In this document: piece after piece, positions 31,194 to 42,848 of the stretch
Layout: each line of letters begins with the position of its first letter
Numbering within the stretch: the stretch's first letter is position 1
DNA from: Corinectria fuckeliana
Lineage: Eukaryota; Ascomycota; Sordariomycetes; Hypocreales; Nectriaceae
DNA: 64,000 nt
Assembly: GCA_019137255.1 (NCBI GenBank)
Contig: WPDH01000038.1
Location: 21,539-85,538 of the forward strand
Direction: 5' to 3'
Notes under the pieces: generated by a model
The model's database searches: none
Told to the model about the DNA's origin: nothing
What the model saw: the letters and a program-made list of their open reading frames with translations, nothing else
Program-made: the position numbers and the translations under genes

Positions 31194-33681
31194 GATAAAA
31201 CGAGTAGTAGAGAATGTAGAGAAGTATCACAAACACAGGAGAAATACAAGCCTCCTAATATACAGCTATCAGGCCAGTGTCTGTTCTTGGTTCTTGATAT
31301 AACGTGGGAGCTAGACACGTGTAACTTGCCGGTGTTTAGACAAGCAAGAAGTGACCACGAGAGACGCCCGAATTCCTTCGTAGAAGTCATGGCCCATCAC
31401 ATGAACGCTGTAGAACCCAAGAACATAAAGACGAGAAGAAAATGCACCCCTGAATGCACCAGTGGTCCCCCAAGAGTCTTCTCCAGCTTTCCATCCGTCC
31501 CTATGCTATACACAATCCAGACACTAGCACGATATGATGGCCAGTAGTGCCAGGATGCGAATTCCAAGGCAACGAGGCGTGTCGTCTCATCAAGGAACTA
31601 GAGACAATGTCGGCAAATCTGACTTCGTGTCAGTGGAGGGTTTACAGTGAATTGGCAGGACATTTTTTTCCAGTGTTTCCAGGATCGACGTTATCGAGGA
31701 AGGATGTCCCCGGCACTTCAAAACTCTGGTCTCATTATCTTAGTAGAGCATCGTGATCCGGGAACTCGCAATAGCACCATTCCAGCTGTCTTGACTCTTG
31801 ACGGCGGCTTGACACTCACCGGCAGATTTAGCTAGTCAACTGGGGCCTTCATAGGGTAAGCCGAGGGTAATACATGTACAATTCAATTTAACAACTGCTG
31901 GGCTAGGATGCTTTAGGATGACATCTATTGCCAAATCGCAAGTATTCCTAGCCCCTTGCTGAGAACAGCTAGGCCTAACATGAGTCCTTATTTTCCTGAG
32001 TCTGGTCTTATACTGTCACAATCTCGGATACCTAGTTAACATCGACTAAGTGGCTGTAGTGAGAGAAAAATGTCCTTTGAGAGGCTTGAGTGAGCTGAGA
32101 ATGGGTGCATCATGATCACCTTCAGATTCGTGACCTATGACAACTAATCCGAGCCTTGAAATTCCTAGCCGGCGCGGCGTTAGTTAAAAGGTATACGAGG
32201 AGCTGGAAAGTAAGTATCGACATCGTCTTAAGCCTCTTAAATATGTGAAGGTCGAAACCCAACCTGAAACTGCTCGGTTTTGGGAGCACAGCGGCAGCTA
32301 ACTTACAAGGCAGCGGGTGAGCCGAAAGAAGTGAATCTGTGCCTGTTTCAGGGTTTATGGACTGGACCATGGCTTTCCATTCGGAGTATAAGGTCCACTG
32401 CTGTCAAGTCAGCATCAGTGCATAGTAGAATCCCATCGAGGCTGCGCGGACATACTGGATACCGACGATCGTCTTCTCTCTTCCGGAACTCTCTGTATAA
32501 CTACATATTTACTGCAGTATGGTATTGGTTGCTAGCCTCACGTTCAGTCCGGCTGCTTTTGTTCTGGTAGCTGGATACTCTCGTCAATGCGATCACTGTT
32601 CCCAAGAACTGACTCTCATAATGCAATGTCCACCAGCCTAAAGTCTAATTTTAAAGCTAATTGCTCAAGCGTATGTTCAATAAATCCTAGCGATCACATA
32701 TGAGTATTTCATTGGCTCCTTGGGAGGTATTCTGCAAGCCCAGCTCATTTTGCATGCGGAACCTGGCATGATTCTTGTAGTTAATATTTGTCTATATACT
32801 TGGTTACTGAGCGACTATGAGATTCAACGCCTAGTCATATTATCACTCAGCGAAACTTCACCAATTCACCTTGCTTATTTGTGTGAAACTTCAACTACTT
32901 TACTTTCATCTCGAGAGTACCCGAAAAGGGCCATCGTAGAGCAGCGAGAGGTTGCCTAAATAGCGAGGGCAGATAACGAATGTGACGAATACAATTGTAG
33001 CAGCCCGTAGCGCCACAATGAGATTAGTGTGGTCGGGCAACGACACTTCCTTTTTGAGATCTGTCGTCTATCTAAGTAGCCAGGACTGGATTTCCAGAAA
33101 GCATTTATTTGAAATTGACGACCAGCCATGGTACGTGCCGCATCCATCCCGACTGTCCCTTCAACGATCTCTCGCATGTACTGACTGACAATGAATTTAT
33201 AGGTTTCCATCCTGCCATTGCCATCTGATTCAGAACACCGCCGAAACCAGCAGCGGCCTGGCTATTTTTTAAGCTCCAAGACCGGACCGTGCTGAGCCTC
33301 ATCGTAGACCAAGAGACAGGCTGTGGGCGTACTTGGTGCAATGACAACTATATATTAGCATTTGGCTGGCAGAGGCTGTGAACTGGACGTGCTCGTCTGC
33401 CGAACCTCGCACTGCTTAGCTCGTTCCATGTCATTCACGTCCGACTCCCAACATCCGTCTTTGTCCTCGAAGGTCCTCAGTTCTAAAAGAGGTAAGTTTG
33501 CTCACCTAGTTATGAGGTAAAAAATATTCAATGATGCTTAATTCTAGTATAATCGTGATAACTACCAAGTGTCACTCACAGCCTAAATCTTCCTCTCGAC
33601 CGACAGTCAAGACACTCAGGTCCGCACACTGCAGTCTTGAACATGCTCACGCCGCATACACGATCCCAAGAACCTACCAAT
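31194..33681. other. Long intergenic region, no gene supported
   Basis: About 2.5 kb with only short frames that lack motifs and consistent splicing. 32956-33347 on the minus strand has a few protein-like strings (GVLNQMAMAGWK) but no ATG-led gene. It may hold degraded sequence. Confidence 0.4.
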
Positions 33682-34644
33682 CTACTCTTCCACCAAGAAC
33701 TTGATCAGTCCCTTTTGTAAGCCACACGGCGCCGCGCCCCCATGGTCCTCGCCCTCAAACTCCCACTTCGCCACACCCCTCAAGCTCGGGCAGTCCTGCA
33801 GACGTGCCACCATGGCCAGCGCATACGTAATCATCTTCTTGTCGCCCTCGACGCGCTTCTTCACCGCAAAGATGTCTTCCGACTCTCCCGCCCGCTTACG
33901 CAGCTTCTCCTCGTGGGATCCCCAGGTCACGAGCAGCCGCGGCGCGGGGTCGACGGGGTTGTCGTCGTGCTTGCGGAACTCGTCCTCCTGCCATTTGACG
34001 ATGGACTTGTGGTTGAACCAGATGGACGGGCTGGCGGCGATGAAGGTGTCGAAGAGCGTGGGCCGTGTGAAGAGGGCGTTGAGCGTGAAGATGCCGCCGT
34101 ACGAGTGCCCGTACAGGGCCTTTTTGTGCATCGGGGCGTCGGGGAACAGCGTCCCTTGGATAAACGGCATGATGTCTTTTTCGATGACGTCCAGGAAGTC
34201 TGAGGCCCCGCCGTATTCACCCCCAGCTTTCGGCTTCCCGTCTTGCTCGAGTACAGCCGCGTACTTTCCATTCTTGGATGGCGGAGTGAGATCTGCTTCT
34301 CTGCGGATGTCGTAGACACACTTCGTGTTGGGATAGCCGATCCCTACGACGACGGTCCTGCTCTCCTCTGTAAACTCCAACCGCCGAGAGATGTCGGCCG
34401 CGGTGAAGAAGTAGGCATTGCCGTCGACAAGATAGCTGCGGCGGTCAGACACTGCGACACGGCTCGGTGAGGCCTTTACTCACAGGGTGCTGACGGGAGG
34501 GTCGCCTTTCGGGGGCTGGCGTCTCTCGTTCCAGCAGAGCGGCCAGGCCACCTGGACCAGGTAGTCGCCTCGTTTCGTGCGGGCCGTGTACTGGCACGAG
34601 TTTGGGATCTGGGCCGTCTCGAGGAGGATCGTGAGCTGCGTCAT
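33682..34644 (-). CDS. IroE/SidJ-type alpha/beta-hydrolase (siderophore esterase-like)
   Basis: Exons (minus) 34644-34484 and 34435-33682 (GTGAGT...CGCAG intron) give 304 residues. The nucleophile elbow is ALYGHSYGGIF with the catalytic serine; RLLVTWGSHEEK precedes the acid region and FEGEDHGGAAPCG carries the likely catalytic His. VVVGIGYPN and YLVDGNAYFF are typical of the IroE/Fes-like esterase family. In fungi, members such as SidJ hydrolyse fusarinine- or triacetylfusarinine-type siderophores in the cytosol to release iron; others act on different esters. There is no signal peptide, which fits an intracellular enzyme. No siderophore biosynthesis gene is in the window. Confidence 0.85.
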
Positions 34645-35778
34645 GGCTGTGCAGGAATGATGATGCTTCGCGGGAGGATGTGCGTGCGTGGCTAGTGAGA
34701 TTTATGCTGCGGATTTTGCAGGCGTGCTGGGGTGGTTTGTTAATGCCCCGTAAATCGCACCACTGACACACTTGCAACAAGTGGCGGAATAAGATTGCAT
34801 CTGATAAGATCTCGGGACGGGTAAGTTTAAGACGCTACGACTACTGACGACCAAGAAGACGCTTCAAATCCCTGGGTGACAGTCGACTCTCACCCAGAAT
34901 TCGTCAGCCTCAGCAACACCCATCTCGCAGAAAGGATGCTGCAAACCACCAACCAACTTCTACCGAGCGCGAACTTGCAGTAAGCTTAACGCGGGCTTGT
35001 ATCACACGCGTTCACGATCCTGATCATCGGTCGAGAGGTGATTGTTTCCCCTGCTCTGCGTCAAGTGGCGGGTGCTGGGCCCAGAGCGCGAGGGCGTGGA
35101 GATTCTGGAGGAGCGGATGTCCCGGGCGGGCGCACAAGTAGGCAGCTCCATCGACCAGGGGTGTGATTATTCGCAGTATATTTAGGTAGGTAGTTATCTG
35201 AGTCGCTCTCAACAGAGGCTTCTTATCGCTTCTTCTATCTACATTGAGCACTTCCCCGACTCAGTCTTCGTGTGGTGTGATGCCGCCATCATAGTCACGC
35301 AAACAAGGCGTTTTCCGGGCGTAGCACAGCCGATGGCGACCCAATTGACCCCAGCCACTTGGCAGCAGGGGGGCAGTGCATCGCCGTAAGGCTGACTGGG
35401 GATCTTCTTGGATGCAGAATACCTCAGCCACCTTGGTAGGCGAGCTCCACCACTGACTGAGTAGCTGTTCTTTTGTCACTTTGGTACTTCTAAGCTGGGC
35501 TCGCTCTAATAAAATATTTAAAAAATCATCAAAGGTATTATTAGATATAACAGAGCTAAACGGCTTTAATAGGGTTCTAATTATTGTTTTTATAGAGTTG
35601 ATTAAGCGAAAGTAGAAGCTGATGCTCTGCCATTTTCTTTTTCACCCCGCTTGCTTGCTTTCTTTCTCCTGCTGACTGTTTTCTTGAACAACCTCTCCCT
35701 CTCTCTCTCCCTCTCTCTCTTTCTCTCTCTCTCTTTGTCTCTGACTCCGTCTTTTCCTCATCTACACGTGAAGCTGCC
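34645..35778. promoter_or_regulatory. Divergent intergenic region with pyrimidine-rich leader
   Basis: About 1.1 kb. 35500-35600 is AT-rich with RIP-like character. 35695-35755 is an almost uninterrupted CT-rich tract (CTCTCTCTCTCC-type repeats) directly before the next ATG, typical of fungal core promoters and leaders, though unusually long. No gene is supported. Confidence 0.5.
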
Positions 35779-36521
35779 ATGGACTCAAGCACAACATCGG
35801 TCAACACCATCGAGAGATACATCACGCCGCCGCCCGCCGGCAACTTCGACAGCGACGAAGACGTGGTAGGCTTCGCCGATGCGCCCTGGCCGCCGGAGAA
35901 GCATACGGAGCCCGCGCGCGCCGTCGTGTCCGTCGTCGATGCGCCCGTCGTCCACGCCGCGCAACCTCCGGGCCGCGGCCACGACGAGCCCCCGGTGCTA
36001 GACCCGCCCGCGCCGCCGGTAGAAGCCGTCCCTCCTCCGGTCGTCGTGCTCACCGGATGGAGGCTCTTCGTCGACTCCATCTGGGCAATCGCCGCCTTCA
36101 CGCTGCCGTGGTTCTCGAGCACCATCATCTCGTGGTCGCCCATCAGCCGAGTCAGCCTGCACGACGCGCCCAAAGGGGTGTACGTACGTACGAGCACGTG
36201 GACGACATGTTTGCTGACTCCGCCAGCATGATGAGCCTGGTCTTCAGCACCGTCGAGTCGGGCTCCATCCTGCTCTTCCCCTTGGTCGCCTGCCTCCCGT
36301 CGTGCTTCAGCGAGCCCCGTGGCGCGTCCCCGCGGCCGCCGTGCTTCGAAAACATCTCAAGTGCCTGGATCGGCTTCCTCCTTCTGAGTCCGTTGGCGAC
36401 GGGGTCGTTTACATGGGCGTCGGCGAACTTCTCCTGCGTGGATGGCGACGAGAGCGCGCGGTGCAAGGTCGGCAGCGGGCTGGTTCGCGCAATTGGAGTG
36501 TATCGCGTGTTTGCATTGTAA
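35779..36521 (+). pseudogene. Membrane protein gene with frame broken by a GTAC repeat
   Basis: The first frame runs from the ATG at 35779 (MDSSTTSVNTIERYITPPPA) through a Pro/Val-rich acidic segment and a hydrophobic stretch (GWRLFVDSIWAIAAFTLPWF) to HDAPKGVY, then goes out of frame and stops at 36231. A second frame with the same strong GC third-position bias begins EHVDDMFADSASMMSLVF and continues to 36521, with two more hydrophobic stretches. Exactly between them lie two extra GTAC units (36184-36191, 8 bp); without them 35779-36521 is one frame of 244 codons. An intron of 8 bp is impossible, so this is a slippage mutation, a polymorphic contingency-type repeat, or an assembly error. I do not recognise the family; it appears to have about three membrane segments. 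Confidence 0.55.
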
Positions 36522-37130
36522 ATGCTTTCTACTCGCAGTCCGTCCATGGGTTTTCGGTGGCTGACCTTGCCGCAGATACGCCATATTAGCGGCTGATCTT
36601 ACGGTTTCCAAATATCTGCACAGATGGCTGGCCCGGAAGCAGGAGGTTGAGAATAGCATTGTTTAAGTCGGCGTCCAATGTACATGCGATGGGATATTGT
36701 GCAGTAGGATACCATATGCGGATACGATTTTACGAATACATGCAGAGAGTCTACGCCCAGATGGAAACTGCCCTATGCTCACTGTGCACGATGCTTCGTA
36801 GAGAGGAAGCCGTCCTTAGTCAACTTGTCACCGTCCAACAAGTCAGCGAGGAAGCATTGCTCACCCCCAGAATATGGCGCCCATAGAGAAGACGCAGCAG
36901 CCGAGGGGACTGGCTGAGGGGACTGGCGATGTTTTGATTTGATTTGTGGGAACAAGGCCCTGGAGTGGCAGGTCAAGATGTGGTCGCTTGGGAGAGCCGT
37001 GGTGCATTGTACTAAACGATGACTTTTCACGCGACTTGCAAATACCCTTTGCATCCATCGTATGCCTCTATGATATGAGTAGAAAATAAGCAGACTCGCC
37101 TGGTGTTTTTAAACCAATGCTTGCCTGCCG
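36522..37130. other. Intergenic
   Basis: About 600 bp between convergent genes. No feature recognised. Confidence 0.4.
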
Positions 37131-39410
37131 TTACTGTACATGTCCCATCAAGAAACTGCCCAGATCGTCCATCTCCGTGATGCCCTCTAAACCCGCTGTA
37201 TCTAGCTGAGCAAAAACCGAGCTCCCAAGCTCTTCCTCCGCGCCAAACGCCTCAAACACGCCGTCAGCTCCATCAAGCTCCGCACCCGTTGGCAGAAACT
37301 CCACTTCCGGTCCAGGATCAAGCATGGCCAGCTCCGGGTCGAGGCCCTCGAAAACGCCGTTGCCTGCGTTGGCGTTCTCCAGTCGATGCGTCTCCACGGC
37401 GGCGCTGGCCTTCTGGCTCAGCTCGTCCACCACTGCGCGCAGCACCCTGAAGCTCTTGTCCTCGATGATTTCCAGCAGCCTGTCGAAGAGGTTGAGGGCC
37501 CGCAGAGCTAGGTGCTGGTCGAACGCCACTAGGTCGTGGGACGGGTTGATGGCCATGTTTGAGAGGATTATGATTAGCCCCGAGAAGTGAGCGCAACAGC
37601 ATTGCCTGAGGGGATCAGTCTTCGAATCTCAGTAGGGGCAACGGTCCTCCTTACCATATAAGGCATTCTGTCGGCGTTGCTCCTTGGAACAGCTCCATGC
37701 AGCCGCGGCTGACCTCGACGCACTTGCTCCATCCTTCCGGCAACGGCGCCGCCTGTCTGGAGCCGTAGCATTCACTGGTCCGATGCACGTCAGGGATGCT
37801 CGCCATGTTCTGTATGGCCGAGCGGCTAAAGGAGCTGATCCTCTTGACCCAGTCGGCGTTGCTGCTGTAGATGCCGTGCGTCATGACTTCGGCCAGGAGG
37901 TACGCGTGGTGCATCTTGGTCAGCTGGACGAGCTGGCTCGGGCCGACGTTGGACGCGACGTTTTCGATGTGGAAGACGGCGGGGATGCGCCCGTACCACT
38001 GGTCCAGCATGGCTTGCAGACGCGCGACACGCTGTTGGCGCTGTTGGCCCTTGACTTTGCTGGCGCGGTTGGAGTAGAGTAGGTCGTAGACCTTGCCCTC
38101 GATGTGCGCGAGCTCGACGCGCTTGCGGTGGTAGCTGAAGAAAACCTGGCCGTTCTGGGTCCAGATCAGGCCTGCGCTGTCTGCTGGAGTCGGTACAGGC
38201 AGGGGGACGTCGATGTCGTCGTCGAATAGGGTAGCCGGAGTCAAGGCTCTCAGAGAAATGTCCTGCCGTTGTAAGTCAACTCAGCATTGCGATACGCTTC
38301 GTGATGCGAGTGGATCTACGCACCTTGTCGAGGGTATAAGCAATCCAGAACACTCTAGACCTCTGCTCGGCCTCCTCAAGAGTGTAGAACTTGGACGCTG
38401 CCGTTGCATGCAGTCCCAGCCGGTGAGCCAGCCTCACTGCCGTGCCAATGATGACGCTCGCGGGCTTTGGATCCCGGCTGTTCTGGAACAGCATCACGAT
38501 GCCCAGCAGGATCTGGACGCCGAGCAAGTCGCTGTCCCTGGTGACCAGCTCCGAGATGACGGCCTGAGCATTCTTCAAACAGTGATCCGCCTTTTCGATC
38601 TGCACCGCATGACTGTCCGCGGCGGTCAGTCTCGGCGTGCGGAACCCCAGCGCCAGGACGATCTGCACGGCGGCCCAGGCGCCCCTGTCGCGGCCGGCGC
38701 GGTCGTTGTACCACGTCTGGAGCATCCTCATGAAGGTGTCCTGGTGGAACAGGGGGATGACGGTGTTGAACGACGCAAAGTAGTGGTCGATGATGGGGAG
38801 GATGTCGTCCAGGGGCGGGAGGAGAAAGGCGTCTGGTTCGGGGCCGCGGTACGGAATCGGATCGATGGGATCGAACCTCCATTGGCCTGGAGTGACGGCC
38901 TCGCCTCGTGCTTCCGCATCTGCCATTGCGGCTACTGGGAGAAGGTCCTCGCTGCCCTGCGGTGAAGGGTTCGCAGGCTGGTGAGCATCTTTCGCCGCAT
39001 CGAGGACTTGCTGCAGCTGGTTTTCAATCCTGGCCAGCCGAGACTCCAGGACGCCTACGCGGCCTTGGCTAGATGAAAAATCAGTCGTGGTTCTACAGTT
39101 CTGCTTCAGCTAGAGGTTCTGCCTGGCTTCTTACTCGGGGTCCATCTGAGGCTGGGGCTGCGCTGGCTTGGCTCTGGGTGGGTTTGCCTTCCGGCGTATG
39201 ACGCTGGTCCGGCAGTCGGCCTTGTAGAGGATACAGTTTGAGCAAACGGGCTTGAGCATGTCGCATTTGATTTTCTTGGTGAAGCACAGGTCGCAGACTA
39301 TCTCGTTAGATGTCTTCGCAGCCCAATGTGCAAGTCGAAAGGTACGTACCCTTGCGACGGTTAGATCGAGCCGCCTCTGCGTCCTCCGGGGAAGTATACA
39401 TGGTCGTCAT
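37131..39410 (-). CDS. Zn2Cys6 transcription factor with fungal-specific TF domain
   Basis: Exons (minus) 39410-39350, 39297-39135, 39068-38324, 38262-37655 and 37605-37131 give 683 residues with consistent phases. The zinc cluster is at about residues 22-50: CDLCFTKKIKC, DMLKPVCSNC, ILYKADC. A coiled coil (VGVLESRLARIENQLQQVL) follows for dimerisation. The middle region has the fungal_trans signature (HYFASFNTVIPLFHQDTF, ARLAHRLGLH, EEAEQRSRVFWIAYTLDK). The C-terminus is acidic and Gly/Glu-rich, possibly an activation domain. The start may be 39410 or the in-frame ATG at 39401. It sits next to a second Zn2Cys6 gene on the same strand; the target genes are unknown. Confidence 0.9.
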
Positions 39411-39888
39411 GATATATCGGGCCAGAAAAGCAAGTAGAGCTCTTGTTCGGTCGTCGACTGTCTTGAGTTGAGAGACGGGGAGTTGAATCACTTATGTGCA
39501 TTAGATTACCAAGGAGGCTCAGCTACTTGGGTGATGACAAATCGACCTGGCTGGCTGTAGCTGCAGATCCGCCGATTGATCCATGGCTCCACTGGACCAT
39601 TCGGGTAATAAAGATCATGACTCGGGAGAATCACGACTCGGGAGACGGAGAATATCTTGTACGTGAGCGTTTGCGCGGGAAAGCGGCCGAGTTGTTGGGA
39701 CACATGAGTTACGTGGGATGCTTGTTGCTCACCTGGAGTACAAACCGTTGCCATTGTGTTCCATGCCATGCTCTACTCTACTTATATCCGGGTATTCACG
39801 TATCTTAGACATCTAATCAGTTGTAATGCTTCAAACAGCATCACTTATAAGCTGTACCGTATGATTTTTCCGCACCGGTCTCGCCCTG
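39411..39888. other. Intergenic
   Basis: Spacer between two same-strand regulator genes. No feature recognised. Confidence 0.4.
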
Positions 39889-42062
39889 TCATGTTGTGTT
39901 GCTGTTCAGCATGGACCAATACGTCGTGTCCACCCCCTGCAAAGCCCAGTCTTCCAGATCCGCGGTAAAGCACGGCCACGTCGTAAAGTCGGTGTTGTTC
40001 CCAGGACAGGACGAGTGCATATCATCCAGGGAAATGTACGCGCAGTGGCCTGGGCCGGGTGTTTCGAACGGCATCGCAGACGGCGCCCCTTGCAGGATGC
40101 CCCCGTCCGCGGAGCCGCGTGTGGCCGGCGCCGAGCCCGTCGACGGCAGCAGCGTCGACGGCGGAGGCGTCGGCCCGGGGTCGATGTTGACGGTGCCCAG
40201 GAACGGAACGTTCAGGTGGACGGTCCGCTCCTCTCGGCTGCCGCCCACGGGCGAGCACCCCTGGACGATGGGCAGAAGCTGGCGGAGCGTCTCGGCCGCC
40301 TCGAGGCACAGGCGGTCGTTGTTCAGGACGCCCATCTCGCGCATCTTCTGCTGCACCGTCTCGGCCACGTCGCGGTCCTGCGCGCGCTGCACGTCGCGGC
40401 CCGGCACCGGCGGCCCCAGGTAGCCCAGCAGCAGGCTCATGGCGGCGATCAGGGCCGAGTAGTCGACGTGGCGGCCCGACACGGCCTGGGTGAAGGTGCC
40501 GCGGTACTCGAGGAAGCGCGCCAGCACGTCGCGGCTGGCCTGCATGCACGTGGCGCGGTTGTACTCGTAGCGCCGCTGGCCCGGGTGCCGCAGGAGGTAC
40601 GGCAGGTGGAGGAGGATGAGCAGCGAGAAGTGGCGCACCTGGATCTTGGCGGCCGACGAGTCGTCGACGCAGTGGTCCGACGACGAGCAGCCGAGGTCCG
40701 CCATCAGCTTGGCCGCCTGCTCGAGCTCCACGTCCAGCGCCTGCGTCATGGCGTAGGCGTCGGCGGCGCCGAGGCTGTTGCGGTCCGCCATCTTGCCGGC
40801 GATGACCGAGTAGACCTTGCCGAGCCGGTCGCGGGGCGGCTCCGGGGCCCCGGGATCCTCCGTCATCATGGAGTCGTCGCGCGAGCCGACGGGCAGCCCG
40901 AGGATCAGCGAGAGGTAGCGGTCGCTGCAGTTGATGCGGAACCAGAGCACGGCGGGCGAGGGATGGCGCTGCATGTCGAAGTCGGCGTCGCAGGACCGGA
41001 TCGTCTTGGTGGTCCGGCGGTCGATGCCCATCAGCTGCGCCATGTTGAGCGCCCGGCGCGACGTCATCCACGACTTGCGCAGGTGGCCGGCGTCGCTCTG
41101 GTAGAAGCTCTGCAGGACGAGGCACTCGAGGCCCTCGAGACAGCCCACGAGGTCGTCGTCCGAGGTGACGAGGCGTCCGCAGACGGCGACCCATTCCTCC
41201 ATGGTCTCGGCCGGCGGCTTGCCCAGCCGGAGCCGGCTGCGGTCGAAGAAGGGCGGCATCTGCTGCAGACAGATGGCCAGCTGCAGCAGGCGCTTGGCCA
41301 GGAGGGCCGGGTGGCTCGTGGCGTCGGGCACCTGGGCCAGCGCCGAGATGGGCTCGGGCTTGCCGTCCATCTGGTCCTGCTGCGAGTAGAAGGCCGCGAG
41401 CACGTACTTGGCGCCGGGGCTCTGCTGCGAGATGGCGTAGAGCGTCTGCTGCGGCGGGAACAGGCCGTGGAGCTGCCGCGAGATGGCGCGGTACCTCGCG
41501 GCGCGGGCGGTGCTGCGCGAGGGGAAGGGGAAGGGGACCGACTGCGGGCTCGGCAGGCCGACGTCGTCCAGGGAGGGCTGGGCCTCGAGCGTCGTCATCT
41601 GGCGGGCGTTCCCCACGGCCGAGGAGCCGAAGATGTCGCCGGCGCTGTACGGGCCCGGGGCCGGCGCCGGCGACTCGGACGGGGTGGGGATCTTCTGGGG
41701 CCCGGGATCCGCCGCCGACGCCGACGCCGCCGCCGCCGTGGTGTTGTTGACAATCTTCTCCATGAGCTCCTCCAGGCGGCCGAGGCGCTGTGCGAGGCGG
41801 CGGTCCGGCGTGGGGGCCGGCTCGACGGCGTCTTCCTGGGAGACGCATCGCGAGTCGCGCGCGAGACAGCCGACGCAGACGGCGTCTTCGTCGCTGTTGA
41901 ACTCGCACTTGATCTTGCGGCGGCGGCCTTGAAGGCATCAGTCCAGTTCGACCCAAGATGGTAGATGTAGGATAGAGGGAAAAAGGAGAGGCCACACTTA
42001 CATTCCCAGCAACTGCGCGTTCCCTTGCGCACCTTGCGCCGCTTGGCCGCCGGCTCACTCAT
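39889..42062 (-). CDS. Zn2Cys6 transcription factor divergent from an Old Yellow Enzyme gene
   Basis: Exons (minus) 42062-42002 and 41927-39889 give 699 residues. The intron splits the cluster: CWEC with RRRKIKC after splicing, then EFNSDEDAVCVGCLARDSRC. A basic N-terminus (AAKRRKVRKG) looks like a nuclear localisation signal. RLGRLEELMEKIV is a short coiled coil. The fungal_trans region contains RLLQLAICLQQMPPFFDR, RALNMAQLMGI and VLWFRINCSDRYLSLILGLP. The gene is very GC-rich, so long antisense frames occur. It is head-to-head with the OYE gene across 786 bp, a common arrangement for a pathway-specific regulator and its target. Confidence 0.9.
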
Positions 42063-42848
42063 TGACGCGGACGGAGGTTTTCGGCCGGGGGGGGGGGAGG
42101 GGGGGAGGACAAGAACTCGCGGCCCGGAGGATGGAATGGCTGCCGCGGGAATACAGATGGCAGTCCCGGGGGGATCAGTCACAGCTGGCGGGCGTAAGAT
42201 GGGTGATTGTTGGACAATTCCTCGTGGTTTGTAAGTGAACGCTCACAATCATGGCGTGCGGACGAAGAGACGGATGGCTCCTTTGGATCTGGATCTGCTT
42301 CGTCCGCCGAGAATGGACGAGTAATCCCCCTATCGCGGTGAGGATTAATTAGTAATGCCCGTTCCTCCGCCCTCCGTCGCCACGGAACTCCGCGGCGGGG
42401 ATCCGCATGCGGTATCGCGCGGGTTTCCAAGGGCAACTCGGCAGCGCGCAGAGCAATTGGTACATAGTGTGATAGTCTACTTCGCGTAGTGCCACCTCGG
42501 AGGGCCGCGGAGGTGGTCCGCCATTGCCGGGCAGTGTGAATCGTGTTTCACATGGCGTCCGTGGAGAGTTGTCGAGTGGCCGCGCGGGTGTCTGTAAGGG
42601 GGGAGGCGGTGTTCCGTGGAAGGTGGCCGAGTTGGGTTTATAAGGCCGTGGATGAGATGCACGGCAAGATGGAGAGTGTATAAAATGATGGGCGGCAATA
42701 CATCATCACAACATTACAGCACCACAGCATCGCAGCACATTGCAGGATTCTACTTTGCAGGATTCTACTTTGCAGGACTCTACGACGCAATAGTCTATAC
42801 CTATAGCAAGTAAATCACCGCCCCTGCAACTCAGCCTCACATCCAACC
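42063..42848. promoter_or_regulatory. Bidirectional promoter region of regulator and OYE gene
   Basis: Contains a poly-G run near 42090-42110, a TTATAA box at about 42648 for the OYE gene, and a 15-bp direct repeat in its leader at 42742-42783 (GCAGGATTCTACTTT twice plus a partial copy). CGG triplets usable by Zn2Cys6 factors are frequent (for example near 42510-42520), but the region is GC-rich so this is not specific. Confidence 0.5.
42742..42783. repeat. 15-bp tandem repeat in the OYE leader
   Basis: Two perfect copies of GCAGGATTCTACTTT followed by a degenerate third (GCAGGACTCTAC), about 65-105 nt before the OYE ATG. It may be a simple duplication or an untranslated-region element. Confidence 0.7.

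Noticed and set aside
32956..33347. Minus-strand protein-like strings possibly from an oxidoreductase
   Set aside because: The strings fall in two different frames, lack family motifs and cannot be joined by a plausible intron.
40015..41964. Plus-strand open frame of 649 codons opposite the second Zn2Cys6 gene
   Set aside because: It lies antisense to a gene with a clear zinc cluster and fungal_trans domain; GC-rich third positions create long antisense frames rich in Arg, Ala and Gly. No domain or ATG context supports it.
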